48,936 bases of DNA from Corynebacterium sp. p3-SID1145 (GCA_025144245.1 JALXXC010000015.1:1-48936), one strand, 5' to 3'. Counted from the first letter of the stretch, positions 14,473-23,315 are shown. Notes: generated by a model from the letters alone, not told the origin. Made by a program: numbers and translations.

Positions 14473-15084
14473 ATGGATACTGCAACCCCAGCTGACACCG
14501 CTGACACCACCAACGAGAACAGAGCTCTCGTCGTCGTCGACGTGCAAAACGATTTCTGCCCCGGCGGCGCGCTCGGCACCGCACGCGGCGATGAAGTCGC
14601 CTCCAAGATCGAGGCGCTCATCGCCGAGGGCGACAACCGCGGCTACGACTACAGTCACATCGTGGCTACGCAGGACTGGCACATCGACCCGGGCGCGCAT
14701 TTCTCCGACGACCCCGATTTCGTGGACTCATGGCCAGTCCACTGCGTCGCGGAGTCTGAAGGAGCGGCGCTACGCGGCCCGATCGCGGATTTCCCTTTCG
14801 ACGAGTTCTTCCGCAAGGGCGAATACGAGGCGGCGTACAGCGGGTTCGAGGGGGCGTCGATAAGCGAAAAAGCTCTTCTCGCGGATTGGCTGCGTGCGCA
14901 AGACATCAGCGCCATCGATGTCGTCGGAATCGCAACCGACCACTGCGTGCGCGCGACTGTGCTCGACGCGCTGAAGGAAGGCTTGAGCGTGCGCGTGCTG
15001 CGCGGTATGTGCTCGCCTGTCGACGACGCGCGTGGCGATGCCGCCCTCGAAGAAATGCGCGGCGCCGGCGCCGAACTCGCATAG
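14473..15084 (+). CDS. pncA: nicotinamidase
   Basis: A 203-aa isochorismatase-fold enzyme that converts nicotinamide to nicotinate and ammonia, the first step of the Preiss-Handler salvage route. The catalytic triad is Asp23 (VVDVQNDF), Lys115 (FRKGEYEAAYSGF) and Cys158 (GIATDHCVRATVLDA). The metal site uses Asp68 and His70 (TQDWH) with a later His. PncA is also the enzyme that activates pyrazinamide in mycobacteria. The next enzymes of the route, pncB and nadE, are at 24328 and 38994. Confidence 0.92.
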   Translation: MDTATPADTADTTNENRALVVVDVQNDFCPGGALGTARGDEVASKIEALIAEGDNRGYDYSHIVATQDWHIDPGAHFSDDPDFVDSWPVHCVAESEGAALRGPIADFPFDEFFRKGEYEAAYSGFEGASISEKALLADWLRAQDISAIDVVGIATDHCVRATVLDALKEGLSVRVLRGMCSPVDDARGDAALEEMRGAGAELA

Positions 15085-15087
15085 AAA

Positions 15088-15125
15088 AACGCGCCGCGGC
15101 CCCGGTGTACGGAACGCGGCGCGTT
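15088..15125. terminator. bidirectional terminator between pncA and the DUF3618 gene
   Basis: AACGCGCCGCG pairs perfectly with CGCGGCGCGTT across a 16-nt loop between two converging genes. The A-run before it supplies a T tail for leftward transcripts. Confidence 0.75.
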
Positions 15126-15138
15126 CGATCGCAGCCCC

Positions 15139-15414
15139 TTAGCGCTGCGACAGCAGCCGCTGCAGCTCCTTGAGATCCTTCTTCTTCTTGCGCTTGTTGG
15201 CGAAGCTGATCGCAATCAGCGCGGCGATAGCGACACCGACGCCCGCGAGCACCTTCTGCACGGAGTCATCCTGCAGCTTCGAGGTGACCTGCTTCTTCGC
15301 GTCATTCGCCAAATTCTCCGGGCGGGTGCGGTCCGCGAGCTCGTCGATGGTGGCGGCGAGGTTGCCGCGGGTACGCTCGATGTCGCGCTGGATGTCGTGA
15401 ATGTCTCGTGCCAC
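15139..15414 (-). CDS. DUF3618-family small membrane protein
   Basis: 91 aa. The N-terminal half is a charged amphipathic helix beginning ARDIHDIQRDIERTRGNLAATIDELADRTRPENL, the DUF3618 signature. One membrane helix (about 55-70) and a very basic KRKKKKD stretch follow. The role of the family is unknown; many members sit in actinobacterial envelopes. The GTG start has GGGAG 6 nt upstream. Confidence 0.85.
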   Translation of the reverse strand: MARDIHDIQRDIERTRGNLAATIDELADRTRPENLANDAKKQVTSKLQDDSVQKVLAGVGVAIAALIAISFANKRKKKKDLKELQRLLSQR

Positions 15415-15486
15415 TTTTTACTCCCAGATTAAACGTGAATGTAGCCTATAAAGCTTTTGTCTCGTTCCCACAGTACTTGATGTCGC

Positions 15487-15492
15487 TACAGT
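15487..15492 (+). promoter_or_regulatory. -10 hexamer TACAGT, leaderless bcp
   Basis: TACAGT, 7 nt, ATG at 15500. This selects 15500 over a GTG at 15491. Confidence 0.5.
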
Positions 15493-15499
15493 GGCGTGC

Positions 15500-15973
15500 A
15501 TGACTGAAGCAACACGTTTGACCGAAGGCGACAAAGCCCCCGCATTCTCCCTGCCCAACGACAAAGGTGACACGGTCTCCCTGAATGACTACGCCGGCAA
15601 GCGCGTCATCGTGTACTTCTACCCCAGGGCCAACACCCCGGGGTGCACCACCGAGGCATGCGATTTCACCGAGAATCTTTCCGAATTCGAAGACGCCTCC
15701 GTCGCCGTGGTGGGCATCAGCCCCGACTCGCCGGAAAAGCTGGCCAAGTTCCGCGCCGACCACGACCTGACCATCGAGCTGCTCAGCGACGAGTCCAAAG
15801 AGGTCATGACCTCCTACGGCGCCTTCGGCGAGAAGAAGAACTACGGCAAGATCGTCCAGGGCGTAATCCGCTCCACCTTCCTCGTCGGCGCGGACGGCAC
15901 CATCGAATCCGCGCAATACAACGTCAAGGCCACCGGCCACGTCGGTCGCCTGCTGCGCGACCTGGATCTCTAG
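15500..15973 (+). CDS. bcp: thioredoxin-dependent thiol peroxidase (peroxiredoxin Q)
   Basis: A 157-aa cytoplasmic peroxiredoxin that reduces hydrogen peroxide and organic hydroperoxides with thioredoxin. YFYPRANTPGCTTEACDF holds the peroxidatic Cys49 and the resolving Cys54, the C-x4-C spacing of the BCP/PrxQ class. Conserved RSTFLVGADGTIE near 127 and length are normal. Its 3' end lies 84 bp before tRNA-Leu. Confidence 0.94.
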   Translation: MTEATRLTEGDKAPAFSLPNDKGDTVSLNDYAGKRVIVYFYPRANTPGCTTEACDFTENLSEFEDASVAVVGISPDSPEKLAKFRADHDLTIELLSDESKEVMTSYGAFGEKKNYGKIVQGVIRSTFLVGADGTIESAQYNVKATGHVGRLLRDLDL

Positions 15974-16056
15974 CCCCCTCCCAACCGGTGGCCAAGGCCC
16001 CGGCAAGGGCTGTTTCTCTGCCCGGTGCGCAGGCTGTACACTGTGAAACGCTTCGA

Positions 16057-16138
<82 letters not shown>

Positions 16139-16172
16139 CCGATCAAACTTTTGGCGGACAGAAGCTGCTTGA

Positions 16173-16178
16173 TAGAAT
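16173..16178 (+). promoter_or_regulatory. -10 hexamer TAGAAT deciding the LprD-like start
   Basis: TAGAAT, 7 nt, GTG at 16186. An in-frame ATG at 16177 overlaps the hexamer and would not be transcribed from this promoter. Confidence 0.55.
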
Positions 16179-16185
16179 GCCCAGC

Positions 16186-16674
16186 GTGAGCAACCAAGCG
16201 GCAGACCCCGGACACGGGGACGCGCCCGGCACGACCGGCGTGGACGACACAGCCCCCAAGCGGGAGCGTATCAAGGTCCGCGCGTGGCATGTCGTGCTGC
16301 TCGTTGCAGTGGTGATCACTACCCTGCTGCTCGCCCGCTGGCAATGGATGCGCTTCCAATCCGGCACCGGCTCTCTCCAGAACCTGGGCTACGCCATGCA
16401 GTGGCCATTCTTCGGCGCTTTCGCCGTGTTCATCTACCGCGCCGGCATGCGCATGGAGAACGAGAAGATCGACGCGGAGAACTCCGGCGACAAAATGCAG
16501 GCCCTCTACGAGTCCGACAAGGCTGCGTTCGGTGATCCAGGCGCTATCACGGAGATCGACGAGGACTTCCTGCCCAGCCGCCCCACCATGGACGTCGACG
16601 AGTTCAATGCCCGGTTCGCCCCGCGGCGTGCCGGCGGCAGCTCCGAATCAGGCACCACCGACCACGAAAGATAG
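16186..16674 (+). CDS. LprD-like membrane protein
   Basis: A 162-aa protein: a polar N-terminus (~30 residues), a membrane helix (about 36-50), the motif ARWQWMRFQSGTGSLQNLGYAMQWP, a second helix, and an acidic cytoplasmic tail. The RWQW.RFQSG.G..QNLGYA.QWP motif is what I recall of the Rv1343c (LprD) family, which neighbours the DUF3817 gene Rv1342c in M. tuberculosis as here (10 bp apart). No lipobox is seen, so the lipoprotein name does not apply to this member. Function is unknown. Confidence 0.7.
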   Translation: MSNQAADPGHGDAPGTTGVDDTAPKRERIKVRAWHVVLLVAVVITTLLLARWQWMRFQSGTGSLQNLGYAMQWPFFGAFAVFIYRAGMRMENEKIDAENSGDKMQALYESDKAAFGDPGAITEIDEDFLPSRPTMDVDEFNARFAPRRAGGSSESGTTDHER

Positions 16675-16684
16675 GTAGGACACC

Positions 16685-17074
16685 ATGACTGAACAGCCCG
16701 CAAACACCGCTTCCGCGGCTTCCGCCGCCGACGCCTCCCCGCGTGTCCACCCGGAACGTCAGCGCCGCGTACGCACTGCCCTGCGCCTGTTCTCCGTTGC
16801 CGCGTGGGTCACCGGCATCATGCTGCTCCTGCTGTGCACCCGCATGATCATGGAGTACGGCTTCGACATGAACGTCGGAGCACTGAGCTGGGTCGGCACC
16901 ATCCACGGCTGGATGTACGCCCTGTTCCTCCTGGCTACCCTAAACCTGGGCATGAAGGCGCGGTGGTCCACGAGCCAGTGGATCATCACCGCCATCGCCG
17001 GTGTCGTGCCGTTCCTCTCCTTCTTCGTCGAGGCGTGGCGCCGCAAGGAAGTCACCGAGGAATTCGATCTCTAA
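16685..17074 (+). CDS. DUF3817 membrane protein
   Basis: 129 aa with three membrane helices (about 35-55, 70-92 and 100-116). LRLFSVAAWVTGIMLLLLCTRMIMEYG and WVGTIHGWMYALFLLATLNLG are typical of DUF3817 proteins (Rv1342c). TAGGA lies a few nt before the ATG, and the gene is probably co-transcribed with the LprD-like gene. Function is unknown. Confidence 0.85.
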   Translation: MTEQPANTASAASAADASPRVHPERQRRVRTALRLFSVAAWVTGIMLLLLCTRMIMEYGFDMNVGALSWVGTIHGWMYALFLLATLNLGMKARWSTSQWIITAIAGVVPFLSFFVEAWRRKEVTEEFDL

Positions 17075-17100
17075 GGGGGGTGCGGCGAACCAGCCCCCCT
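17074..17100 (+). terminator. GC-rich hairpin after DUF3817 gene
   Basis: AGGGGGG and CCCCCCT form a 7-bp stem right after the stop codon. No T run follows, so it is a weak terminator candidate. Confidence 0.35.
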
Positions 17101-17107
17101 ATGCCGA

Positions 17108-17181
17108 GTCCCCTATGCGATGTTGATAGTCGGTTGACTGCGACCTGGGTTTATCTACATCGCATAGGGGACATCGCATAG
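17108..17181. repeat. long inverted repeat with a third half copy
   Basis: GTCCCCTATGCGATGT.GATA (17108-17128) and its complement (17152-17172) form 21-bp arms with one mismatch around a 23-nt loop. ACATCGCATAG then recurs directly at 17171-17181. No T run follows. It could be an intergenic repeat element, a protein site or a structured RNA. Confidence 0.7.
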
Positions 17182-17229
17182 TGCGCTCAGCCGATAACAC
17201 CGGCTACCGCTACGAGCGGCCCAGCTGAG

Positions 17230-17592
17230 CTACTTGGAGGAGCGGGTGAGGACGAGAATGTCCTTGGCGTCGCCGCCCTTCGGGGTCAGGGTGAGGGACT
17301 CGTCGGTCTGCTCCATGTCGTATTTGAGGTCGCGGCCGGTGTCGACATCGGCAAGCTTGATGCTGTCGCCGCTTTCCTCGCAACGTGCGGTCTTGGTCTC
17401 GTTGGTCGCCTCGTCGGTGACGGACCACTTGCAGTCGCCGCCGTCGATCTCCAGGGTCACCTTGCCGGCGGCCGCGCCCGTGCTGGCGTCCTGGCCGGTG
17501 CCTTCCCAGGTGCCGTCGAGGGAGTTGCCGCAGGCGGTGAGCAGTCCCGCAGACATGACGACGGCGCTGGCGAGGACGAGTTTCTTCTGCAT
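17230..17592 (-). CDS. small secreted lipoprotein of unknown function
   Basis: A 120-aa protein with a signal peptide ending in LLTACGN, so Cys21 is lipidated. The mature part is a small polar domain beginning LDGTWEGTGQ, with two Cys (DCKW and ARCEE) that may form a disulfide, and a repeated TL / LTLTPKG strand pattern. The start 'G.W.G' suggests a lipocalin-like beta-barrel, but I do not recognise the family. AAGGAG is 7 nt before the ATG. Confidence 0.8.
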   Translation of the reverse strand: MQKKLVLASAVVMSAGLLTACGNSLDGTWEGTGQDASTGAAAGKVTLEIDGGDCKWSVTDEATNETKTARCEESGDSIKLADVDTGRDLKYDMEQTDESLTLTPKGGDAKDILVLTRSSK

Positions 17593-17692
17593 TATGGGGC
17601 TCCTTGAATGATTTATTCGCTTTTATATTTCGCCCCACCGACCCTACCTGTCCGCCGGTCGGCACGGCTGAGTGGCGGAGGACAGGCGGAGC

Positions 17693-18328
17693 CTACCGGG
17701 GTGTAGTGGTGAGTTCCGCGATGCGCGGGGCGAGCGCGCGGAGAGCCTTGCCGCGGTGGGAACGGGAGTTCTTCTCCTCCGGAGTGAGCTCCGCGGCGGA
17801 GCGGCCCGGCGCATCGGCGGGCGCGAAGAGCGGGTCGTAGCCGAAACCACCCTCCCCGCGGGGCTCGCGTAGGAGCGCGCCTTCCCAGCGCCCCTCGGCG
17901 GTGAATTCCCGGCCGTCCGGGGTGACCAGTGCGCAGCAGGAGACGAAGGCGGCGCCGCGGTGCTCCTCGTCGATATCGTTGGTCTGCGCCAGCAGCAGGT
18001 CATTGTTGGCCTGGTCGTCGCCGTGGCGGCCGCTCCACCTCGCGGAGAGGATGCCGGGCATGCCGTTGAGGGCATCCACGGCCAGCCCCGAGTCGTCGGC
18101 CACGCACGGCAGCCCCGTCCGCTTCGCCCCCTCGCGGGCCTTGATCAGGGCGTTCTCTGCGAACGTCAGTCCGTTTTCCACTGGTTCCTCGTAGGCCGGC
18201 ACATCCTTGAGGGAAACGAGCTCGACACCGTCGACACCGAGCTCGGTGAGAACCGTCTCGAGCTCTTTCAGCTTCTTCGCGTTGCCGGAGGCGACGAGAA
18301 CCTTCACGGGTGTGCCAGGCACTACCAT
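17693..18328 (-). CDS. rdgB: XTP/dITP pyrophosphatase
   Basis: A 211-aa Ham1/RdgB protein that removes non-canonical purine triphosphates (dITP, XTP) from the pool. Family marks: [14 protein letters not shown] at 10-23, [44 protein letters not shown] in the middle, and [11 protein letters not shown] with [10 protein letters not shown] near the end. The start overlaps the rph stop by 7 bp, so the two are translationally coupled, as in mycobacteria (Rv1340-Rv1341). Confidence 0.94.
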   Translation of the reverse strand: MVVPGTPVKVLVASGNAKKLKELETVLTELGVDGVELVSLKDVPAYEEPVENGLTFAENALIKAREGAKRTGLPCVADDSGLAVDALNGMPGILSARWSGRHGDDQANNDLLLAQTNDIDEEHRGAAFVSCCALVTPDGREFTAEGRWEGALLREPRGEGGFGYDPLFAPADAPGRSAAELTPEEKNSRSHRGKALRALAPRIAELTTTPR

Positions 18329-19068
18329 CCCAGCACCGCCTTCTGCGCGGCGATGAGCTCGGAGCAGCCCTTCTCTGCGGAATCCAGCATCGCGTCGAGC
18401 TGCTCGCGGCCGAAAAGGCCGTGCTCGCCGGTGCCCTGCACCTCAACGAAGTTGCCGGATTCGTTCATGACCACATTCAGGTCGACCTCGGCACGCGAGT
18501 CTTCCTCGTAGGGCAGGTCAAGGCAGACGCGGCCGTCGACAATGCCGACGGAGACTGCGGCGACAGGCGGCAGCAGCGGCTCGCCGGGGACCAGGCCGCG
18601 CTCCTTCAGGTGCGCGATCGCATCAGCGAGCGCGACGTAGGCGCCGGTGATCGACGCAGTGCGGGTGCCGCCGTCGGCCTGCAGCACATCGCAGTCGAGC
18701 TGAATGGTGTTCTCCCCCAGCTGCGAGAGATCCACCGCGGCGCGCAGTGAACGGCCCACCAGGCGGGAAATCTCGTGGGTGCGGCCCTTGACCTTGCCCT
18801 TCATCGACTCGCGCGGCATGCGCTCGTGCGTCGCGGACGGAAGCATCGCGTACTCGGCGGTGAGCCAGCCTTCGCCCGAATCCTTCTTGAAACGGGGCAC
18901 ACCCTCCTCCGCGCTGGCGGTGCACATGACGCGGGTGTTGCCGAATTCGACGAGCACGCTGCCCGCCGGGTTGGATGTGAATCCGCGGGTGATGCGCACG
19001 GGGCGCATTTCGTCGAGGGCGCGGCCGTCCGCGCGAGCAAAATCTTCAGGGGTATTCGCTTCAGTCAT
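18322..19068 (-). CDS. rph: ribonuclease PH
   Basis: A 248-aa phosphorolytic 3'-5' exoribonuclease that trims tRNA 3' ends. [39 protein letters not shown] near 20-60, [19 protein letters not shown] near 88-106 and [24 protein letters not shown] near 117-140 are the expected phosphate- and RNA-binding elements. The open frame runs further upstream inside the neighbouring phosphodiesterase gene, but the ATG at 19068 has the leaderless -10 and the usual N-terminus. Confidence 0.95.
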   Translation of the reverse strand: MTEANTPEDFARADGRALDEMRPVRITRGFTSNPAGSVLVEFGNTRVMCTASAEEGVPRFKKDSGEGWLTAEYAMLPSATHERMPRESMKGKVKGRTHEISRLVGRSLRAAVDLSQLGENTIQLDCDVLQADGGTRTASITGAYVALADAIAHLKERGLVPGEPLLPPVAAVSVGIVDGRVCLDLPYEEDSRAEVDLNVVMNESGNFVEVQGTGEHGLFGREQLDAMLDSAEKGCSELIAAQKAVLGW

Positions 19069-19075
19069 GGGACCG

Positions 19076-19081
19076 AGCCTA
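19076..19081 (-). promoter_or_regulatory. -10 hexamer TAGGCT, leaderless rph
   Basis: TAGGCT, 7 nt, ATG at 19068. This gives rph its own promoter inside the leftward block. Confidence 0.5.
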
Positions 19082-19094
19082 CAGACCCCGGCCC

Positions 19095-19868
19095 CTAGAC
19101 CTCGTAGACGTCCTTCGCGTTGCCGACGATGATCTCGCCGTCGAATTCCTCCGCGGCGGCGCGGCGGGTGGCTTCCTTGTCGGTCCACGGCTGAATATGA
19201 ACCAGCACCAGCTTCTTCACCCCGGCCTCACGGGCGATGCGGCCCGCATCCCGGCCCGACATGTGCATTCCCTCCGGGGTGTCTTCACGGGCGTCCGGGC
19301 CCCACGCCGCCTCGCAGAGGAAGAGGTCGGCGTTACGCGCGGCGTCGATAAGCGTGGGCGTGTACGCGGAATCGCCGGAGAAAGCGATGACCTTGCCCGA
19401 TGCTGTGTGCTCGATGCGCAGCGCTTTCGACTCGACCGCCGGGTGCACGACCGGGAAGGAGGTGACCGTCACCGGACCGATCTCCATCGGCTGGTCGTTC
19501 CACGCGCGGACGTCGAACGTGTCCGAAATATCGTCGATATCGTCCGGGCCGTCCGAGCCCAAGCGGCCGAGGTGCTCCGGCGCATAAGAGGGACCGGCCA
19601 GAATGTGGCGGCGGCGCGCCGGCTGCGTCGGGTGGAAACGGCGCCAGATGATCAACGACGCCGTGTCAGAACAGTGGTCGGCGTGCAGGTGACTGAACAC
19701 CAGATGCGCATCTGACGGGTCCGCAACCTCCTGCAGAGCGGCCAAGGCGCCCGGGCCGAAGTCCATCAGAATGCCGGGCTGCCCTTCTTCGGCGTTGACC
19801 AGATAGGACGTGCCGGGATTGCCGGGGGCCGACAGGGACCCCGTGCAGCCGAGAACTGTCAGTTTCAT
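19095..19868 (-). CDS. MBL-fold phosphodiesterase (Rv1339-like)
   Basis: A 257-aa metallo-beta-lactamase-fold enzyme. [11 protein letters not shown] carries the HxHxDH zinc motif (near 80-85); [21 protein letters not shown] and LVLVHIQPW supply the other metal ligands. Its place between murI and rph matches Rv1339, which has been reported as an atypical class II cyclic-AMP phosphodiesterase. Zinc phosphodiesterase is likely; cAMP as substrate is transferred by synteny and remains inference. RNase Z-type activity is an alternative, but the tRNA-binding arm is missing. Confidence 0.8.
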   Translation of the reverse strand: MKLTVLGCTGSLSAPGNPGTSYLVNAEEGQPGILMDFGPGALAALQEVADPSDAHLVFSHLHADHCSDTASLIIWRRFHPTQPARRRHILAGPSYAPEHLGRLGSDGPDDIDDISDTFDVRAWNDQPMEIGPVTVTSFPVVHPAVESKALRIEHTASGKVIAFSGDSAYTPTLIDAARNADLFLCEAAWGPDAREDTPEGMHMSGRDAGRIAREAGVKKLVLVHIQPWTDKEATRRAAAEEFDGEIIVGNAKDVYEV

Positions 19869-19952
19869 GGCCTTACTGTGCCACGAACCATGGTGAAAAT
19901 CTAAGCAAAAGTGAGGATTTCTATGGCGTGTCGTGCGGGTGCCGTGCGCCAC

Positions 19953-20768
19953 TCAATCCGTCTCGTGCGCGACGGCGGACACCTGGGGCCCCAAGAAACG
20001 CGCGGCGAGACGCTCGAATGTCTCCGGGTCGCCGGTGGTCTCGAATGTGCGCGTCGGCGTATGGTCCGGGTCGGCGAACATGTCATTTTCCGTGAGCACG
20101 CGCAGCACATCCTTCGCGGTCTCCTCCGCGGACGACACGAGCGTGACGTCATCGCCTATCGCCAGCTGGATCACGCCGGACAACAGCGGGTAGTGGGTAC
20201 AGCCGAGCACGAGCGTATCGACGCCCGCAGCCTGCAGCGGCTCCAGATAGCCCTGCGCCACCCCGAGGATCTGGCGCCCCGAGGTAATTCCCCTTTCGAC
20301 GAACTCGACGAACGCCGGGCAGGCCGCCGCCGTGACCTCGATGCCCGGCGCGATGGAGAACAGGTCCTGGTACGCGTGCGAGCGGATTGTGGCCTGGGTG
20401 CCGATCACACCGACGCGGCCGTTGCGGGTCGTCGCGATCGCGCGGCGCACAGCCGGCTGGATCACCTCGATAACCGGGACATCATAGCGTTCGCGTGCGT
20501 CGTGCAGGAATGCGGCCGAGGCGGTGTTGCAGGCGATGACGATCATCTTGCAGCCGCGCTCGACCAGTTCATCCGCGATCGCTGTGGCATGCTCGCGGAC
20601 TTGGGTGATCGGCTTCGGGCCGTACGGGCCGTTGGCGCTATCGCCGATATACAGAATGGACTCGTTGCCCAGCTGGTCCATCACCGCACGCGCCACCGTG
20701 AGGCCGCCGAAGCCCGAATCGAAGATGCCGATAGGCGCGTTGTTGTACTCGCTGCTGAACTCAACCAC
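19953..20768 (-). CDS. murI: glutamate racemase
   Basis: A 271-aa cofactor-free racemase making D-glutamate for peptidoglycan. The two catalytic cysteines are Cys80 in VIACNTASA and Cys190 in [26 protein letters not shown] at 13-29 and [11 protein letters not shown] at 40-50 are the substrate-binding segments. The start is a GTG. It lies 84 bp upstream of the phosphodiesterase gene and follows the marR gene. Confidence 0.95.
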   Translation of the reverse strand: MVEFSSEYNNAPIGIFDSGFGGLTVARAVMDQLGNESILYIGDSANGPYGPKPITQVREHATAIADELVERGCKMIVIACNTASAAFLHDARERYDVPVIEVIQPAVRRAIATTRNGRVGVIGTQATIRSHAYQDLFSIAPGIEVTAAACPAFVEFVERGITSGRQILGVAQGYLEPLQAAGVDTLVLGCTHYPLLSGVIQLAIGDDVTLVSSAEETAKDVLRVLTENDMFADPDHTPTRTFETTGDPETFERLAARFLGPQVSAVAHETD

Positions 20769-20776
20769 GGTGACGG

Positions 20777-20782
20777 ATTCTA
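20777..20782 (-). promoter_or_regulatory. -10 hexamer TAGAAT, leaderless murI
   Basis: TAGAAT, 8 nt, GTG at 20768. Confidence 0.45.
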
Positions 20783-20807
20783 CCGGGCGGGCCGGCCACG
20801 CCCCGGC

Positions 20808-21314
20808 TTAGGCGGCGCCCGTCGACGTCAGACCGGCGGTTTCGCGCGGCGCGGCAGGCTCACCCGACAGCGCAGAATTGATGCGCGCCAACGCGGCCGA
20901 AAAGACCTCCAGCTCACTGTCAGTGAGGTTGTCGAAGAAGATCCGCCGGAGCTCGGAGATGTAGCCCGGACGGCCCGCGGACACGGCGCGCTGCCCCGCC
21001 GGGGTGAGTGCCGCGAAAGTGGCACGGCCGTCGTTCGGGTCCGGGATACGGGCAACGAAGCCTTTCTTCTCCAGACGCGTGATCACCCGGGACAGGTGCG
21101 ACAGCGACATCGACGTCGCCTCGGACAGGTCCGTCATCCGGCGGGAGGCATTCGGGTTCTCGCTGATCTTCAGCATCGCCTGAAACTCGAAGTACGTGAC
21201 GTTGGCGTCCCGCTTCAGGCGGGCGTCGAGGTTGCTCGGCAGCTGCATGTGGCACGCCCACATGCGCGCCCAGGCGTCCGCTTCGTGGACGGAGAGGGAG
21301 TCCATGTTTTCCAT
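20808..21314 (-). CDS. MarR-family transcriptional regulator
   Basis: A 168-aa winged-helix protein. SRRMTDLSEATSMSLSHLSRVITRLEKKGFVARIPDPNDGRATFAALTPAGQ (about 57-110) is the complete MarR DNA-binding domain with the wing Asp-Arg-like DGR. The C-terminus ends in Pro/Ala/Thr-rich residues. It sits between the rhomboid gene and murI, where the mycobacterial order I recall has no regulator. An 18-bp inverted repeat overlaps its own -10, so autorepression is likely. The ligand is unknown. Confidence 0.9.
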   Translation of the reverse strand: MENMDSLSVHEADAWARMWACHMQLPSNLDARLKRDANVTYFEFQAMLKISENPNASRRMTDLSEATSMSLSHLSRVITRLEKKGFVARIPDPNDGRATFAALTPAGQRAVSAGRPGYISELRRIFFDNLTDSELEVFSAALARINSALSGEPAAPRETAGLTSTGAA

Positions 21315-21321
21315 GGAACTT

Positions 21322-21341
21322 ATCTTAATCTAAGGTTTAAG
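21322..21341 (-). promoter_or_regulatory. leaderless marR promoter with overlapping operator
   Basis: Read leftward, TAAGAT (21322-21327) stands 7 nt before the ATG at 21314. An imperfect palindrome CTTAATC-TAAG-GTTTAAG (21324-21341) overlaps it. Confidence 0.55.
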
Positions 21342-21485
21342 AATTCACTAACACTACACGTGAAGGAATTTAGAAATACCTGGTCAGGGTCAACTACGCC
21401 CATTCGGTTTGCATGGCTGCAATTAAGGAACGGCTTAGGTTTCCCGTCAAGTGATAAAGCCGGCGCTATATGAACGCTCCCGGGG

Positions 21486-22250
21486 TCAATGCGGGAAGCC
21501 CCGCGTCCCGGGGCCGGCCTGCGGCGCTTGGGCGGCTTGAGTTTTCTGCGCGCGCTTCGCCTGCTTGCGCGCGCGGAGCGCCGGCGGATCGTCGGAAGTA
21601 ATCACGGTGCCGGCCGCAACGCCGCCGATCGCGCCGAAGAGGTGCGCCTGCCAACTGATGCCTTCGTCCAGGGGAAGCACTCCCCAGACCAGACCGGAGT
21701 AGATCACGCCCAGCACCACACCGATCGCGATCTGCGCGGCGGAGCGGTTGAAGATGCCGCGGACGAGCAGGTACGCCAACCAGCCGTACACCAGCATCGA
21801 CGCGCCCACGTGGTTCGTTCCCGGCCCACCGAGCAACCACGTGCCCAGCCCACCGATGCACACCACGAACGCGGTGACCTCCCAGAACACCCTGTGCCCG
21901 GAACAGCCGATCAGGAACGCGAAGACTGCGCCCGGCACGGTGTTGGAGATCAAGTGCTCGAAATTCTCGTGCAGGATCGGCGACGTAAAGATGTACGGCA
22001 GCGACGAAGGCTCCAACGGGTGGATGCCGTAGTAGACGAGGTTGCCGCCGAAAAGGATGAGACTGATCAGGTGCACGGCCCAGATAACCACCACATAGCC
22101 GATGGCGTAGGTAAGGCCGAGTTTCATCTGCAGCCGTCGTGAAGCCGGCGGGCCGGACCTCGGCCTAAGCGCCGGGCCGGGCTGGCCGTAGGCACCCGCA
22201 CCGGGGTTCGGGCTGGCGTACGGATTCGGGGAATAAGGATTGTGGCTCAT
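21486..22250 (-). CDS. rhomboid-family intramembrane serine protease
   Basis: A 254-aa protein with a Pro/Asn/Tyr-rich cytoplasmic N-terminus (~40 residues), then six or more membrane helices. HENFEHLISNTVPG matches the conserved His-Asn helix of rhomboids, NHVGASMLVYG carries the nucleophile Ser (GxS), and ISWQAHLFGAIGG the catalytic His. The basic C-terminal tail is cytoplasmic. Rhomboids cut membrane proteins within the bilayer; the substrate here is unknown. It corresponds in position to Rv1337. The start ATG is 13 nt after the P1-peptidase stop, so the genes are probably co-transcribed. Confidence 0.88.
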   Translation of the reverse strand: MSHNPYSPNPYASPNPGAGAYGQPGPALRPRSGPPASRRLQMKLGLTYAIGYVVVIWAVHLISLILFGGNLVYYGIHPLEPSSLPYIFTSPILHENFEHLISNTVPGAVFAFLIGCSGHRVFWEVTAFVVCIGGLGTWLLGGPGTNHVGASMLVYGWLAYLLVRGIFNRSAAQIAIGVVLGVIYSGLVWGVLPLDEGISWQAHLFGAIGGVAAGTVITSDDPPALRARKQAKRAQKTQAAQAPQAGPGTRGFPH

Positions 22251-22263
22251 GGTGCGCTTCAGC

Positions 22264-23313
22264 TTAATGCGCTGCTGCGGCGATGTCGCTCCACGCCGCC
22301 ACCCCATGACCGGGGGAAGCCGCGGCAACGGCCTCCACGACTGCGGCTTCGACGCAGCGCGCGGCGGCGTCGCACAGCGCGTAGTAGAGATCCGGATCCC
22401 CATCGGCGGGACTGGCGGCACCGTACTCGTCCGCGGCCGCGGTGGAGACGGCGAAGAGGGTGTCGCCGTCCAACGGCGAATGCGCTGGGTGCACGGCGCG
22501 CGCGATACCGTCATGGCCGGTCATGGCGAGCCGCTCGAGCTGCGCTTGCGGCAGCGGGCAGTCGGTGGCGATCACGCCGATCGTCGTGTTGAGCTTCGGC
22601 TTCGGGCGTTCGAGGGAAGCGAATTCCTGCAGATCCACCGGCGGGCGCGACGGGTCGCCGAAGAAACGGCCCGTCCCGGGGTCGATGACGCTGCCGATGG
22701 GGTTCGCCACCACGAGCGCGGCGACGGTGTACTCCGCCCCCGTCCCATGCGTCGACTCGGAGCTGCCTTGCCCGGCCACCGCCATTTGCGCGGTGCCCAC
22801 TCCCCCACGCAGCACGCCCGCTGTCGCGCCACAGCCGGCCCCGACGCTGCCTGTCTCTGCTTGGGAGCTGTCGCCATCCAGCGCGACCGCGACCGCGGCG
22901 GCACCGTCGCCGGCACTCGGCCGGTGATCCGGGTCGCCGATGATCAGGTCGAAAATGACCGCGGCGGGAACGATGGGCACGCGCGGACCAGGAACATCGT
23001 CGCCGAAGACTGCGAAACCCAGGCCCCGCGACTCGAGCTCGCGCATGGCTCCGTCCGCCGCAGCCAAGCCGAAAGCGGAGCCGCCGGATAGCACCACTGC
23101 GTTGACGCGTTGGACTGTGTTGTGCGGGTCCAGGAGATCGGTCTCCCTGGTTCCGGGACCGCCGCCGCGCACATCAACCGCGCCAACCATGCCGGCAGGA
23201 TCAGTGGACACCAGCGCCGTGACACCCGTGTCACCCAGCGAGACGTGGCCCACACGCAGACCGGGAATGTCGAAGACCGCCGGTACCGGACGCGGCGCTG
23301 CACTGTCTGCCAC
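22264..23313 (-). CDS. P1-family peptidase (DmpA/OAT-like N-terminal nucleophile hydrolase)
   Basis: A 349-aa protein of the P1/DmpA family. GLRVGHVSLGDTGVTALV at the start, NAVVLSGGSAFGLAAADGAM near 80 and VGAGCGATAG / NTTIGVIATDCPL near 165 and 260 are typical. The last segment holds the expected self-cleavage region, where a Thr or Ser becomes the new N-terminus (NTTIG). Family members are L-aminopeptidase/D-esterases or nylon-oligomer hydrolases; the substrate is not known here. GGGGAG lies 5 nt before the GTG at 23313, which is 2 nt after the DUF2017 stop; a longer frame to 23367 would overlap that gene. Confidence 0.88.
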   Translation of the reverse strand: MADSAAPRPVPAVFDIPGLRVGHVSLGDTGVTALVSTDPAGMVGAVDVRGGGPGTRETDLLDPHNTVQRVNAVVLSGGSAFGLAAADGAMRELESRGLGFAVFGDDVPGPRVPIVPAAVIFDLIIGDPDHRPSAGDGAAAVAVALDGDSSQAETGSVGAGCGATAGVLRGGVGTAQMAVAGQGSSESTHGTGAEYTVAALVVANPIGSVIDPGTGRFFGDPSRPPVDLQEFASLERPKPKLNTTIGVIATDCPLPQAQLERLAMTGHDGIARAVHPAHSPLDGDTLFAVSTAAADEYGAASPADGDPDLYYALCDAAARCVEAAVVEAVAAASPGHGVAAWSDIAAAAH

Positions 23314-23315
23314 AG

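Noticed and set aside
17108..17172. Intrinsic terminator or CRISPR repeat unit
   Set aside because: Strong hairpin but no T run; the third copy overlaps the second arm rather than being separated by spacers.
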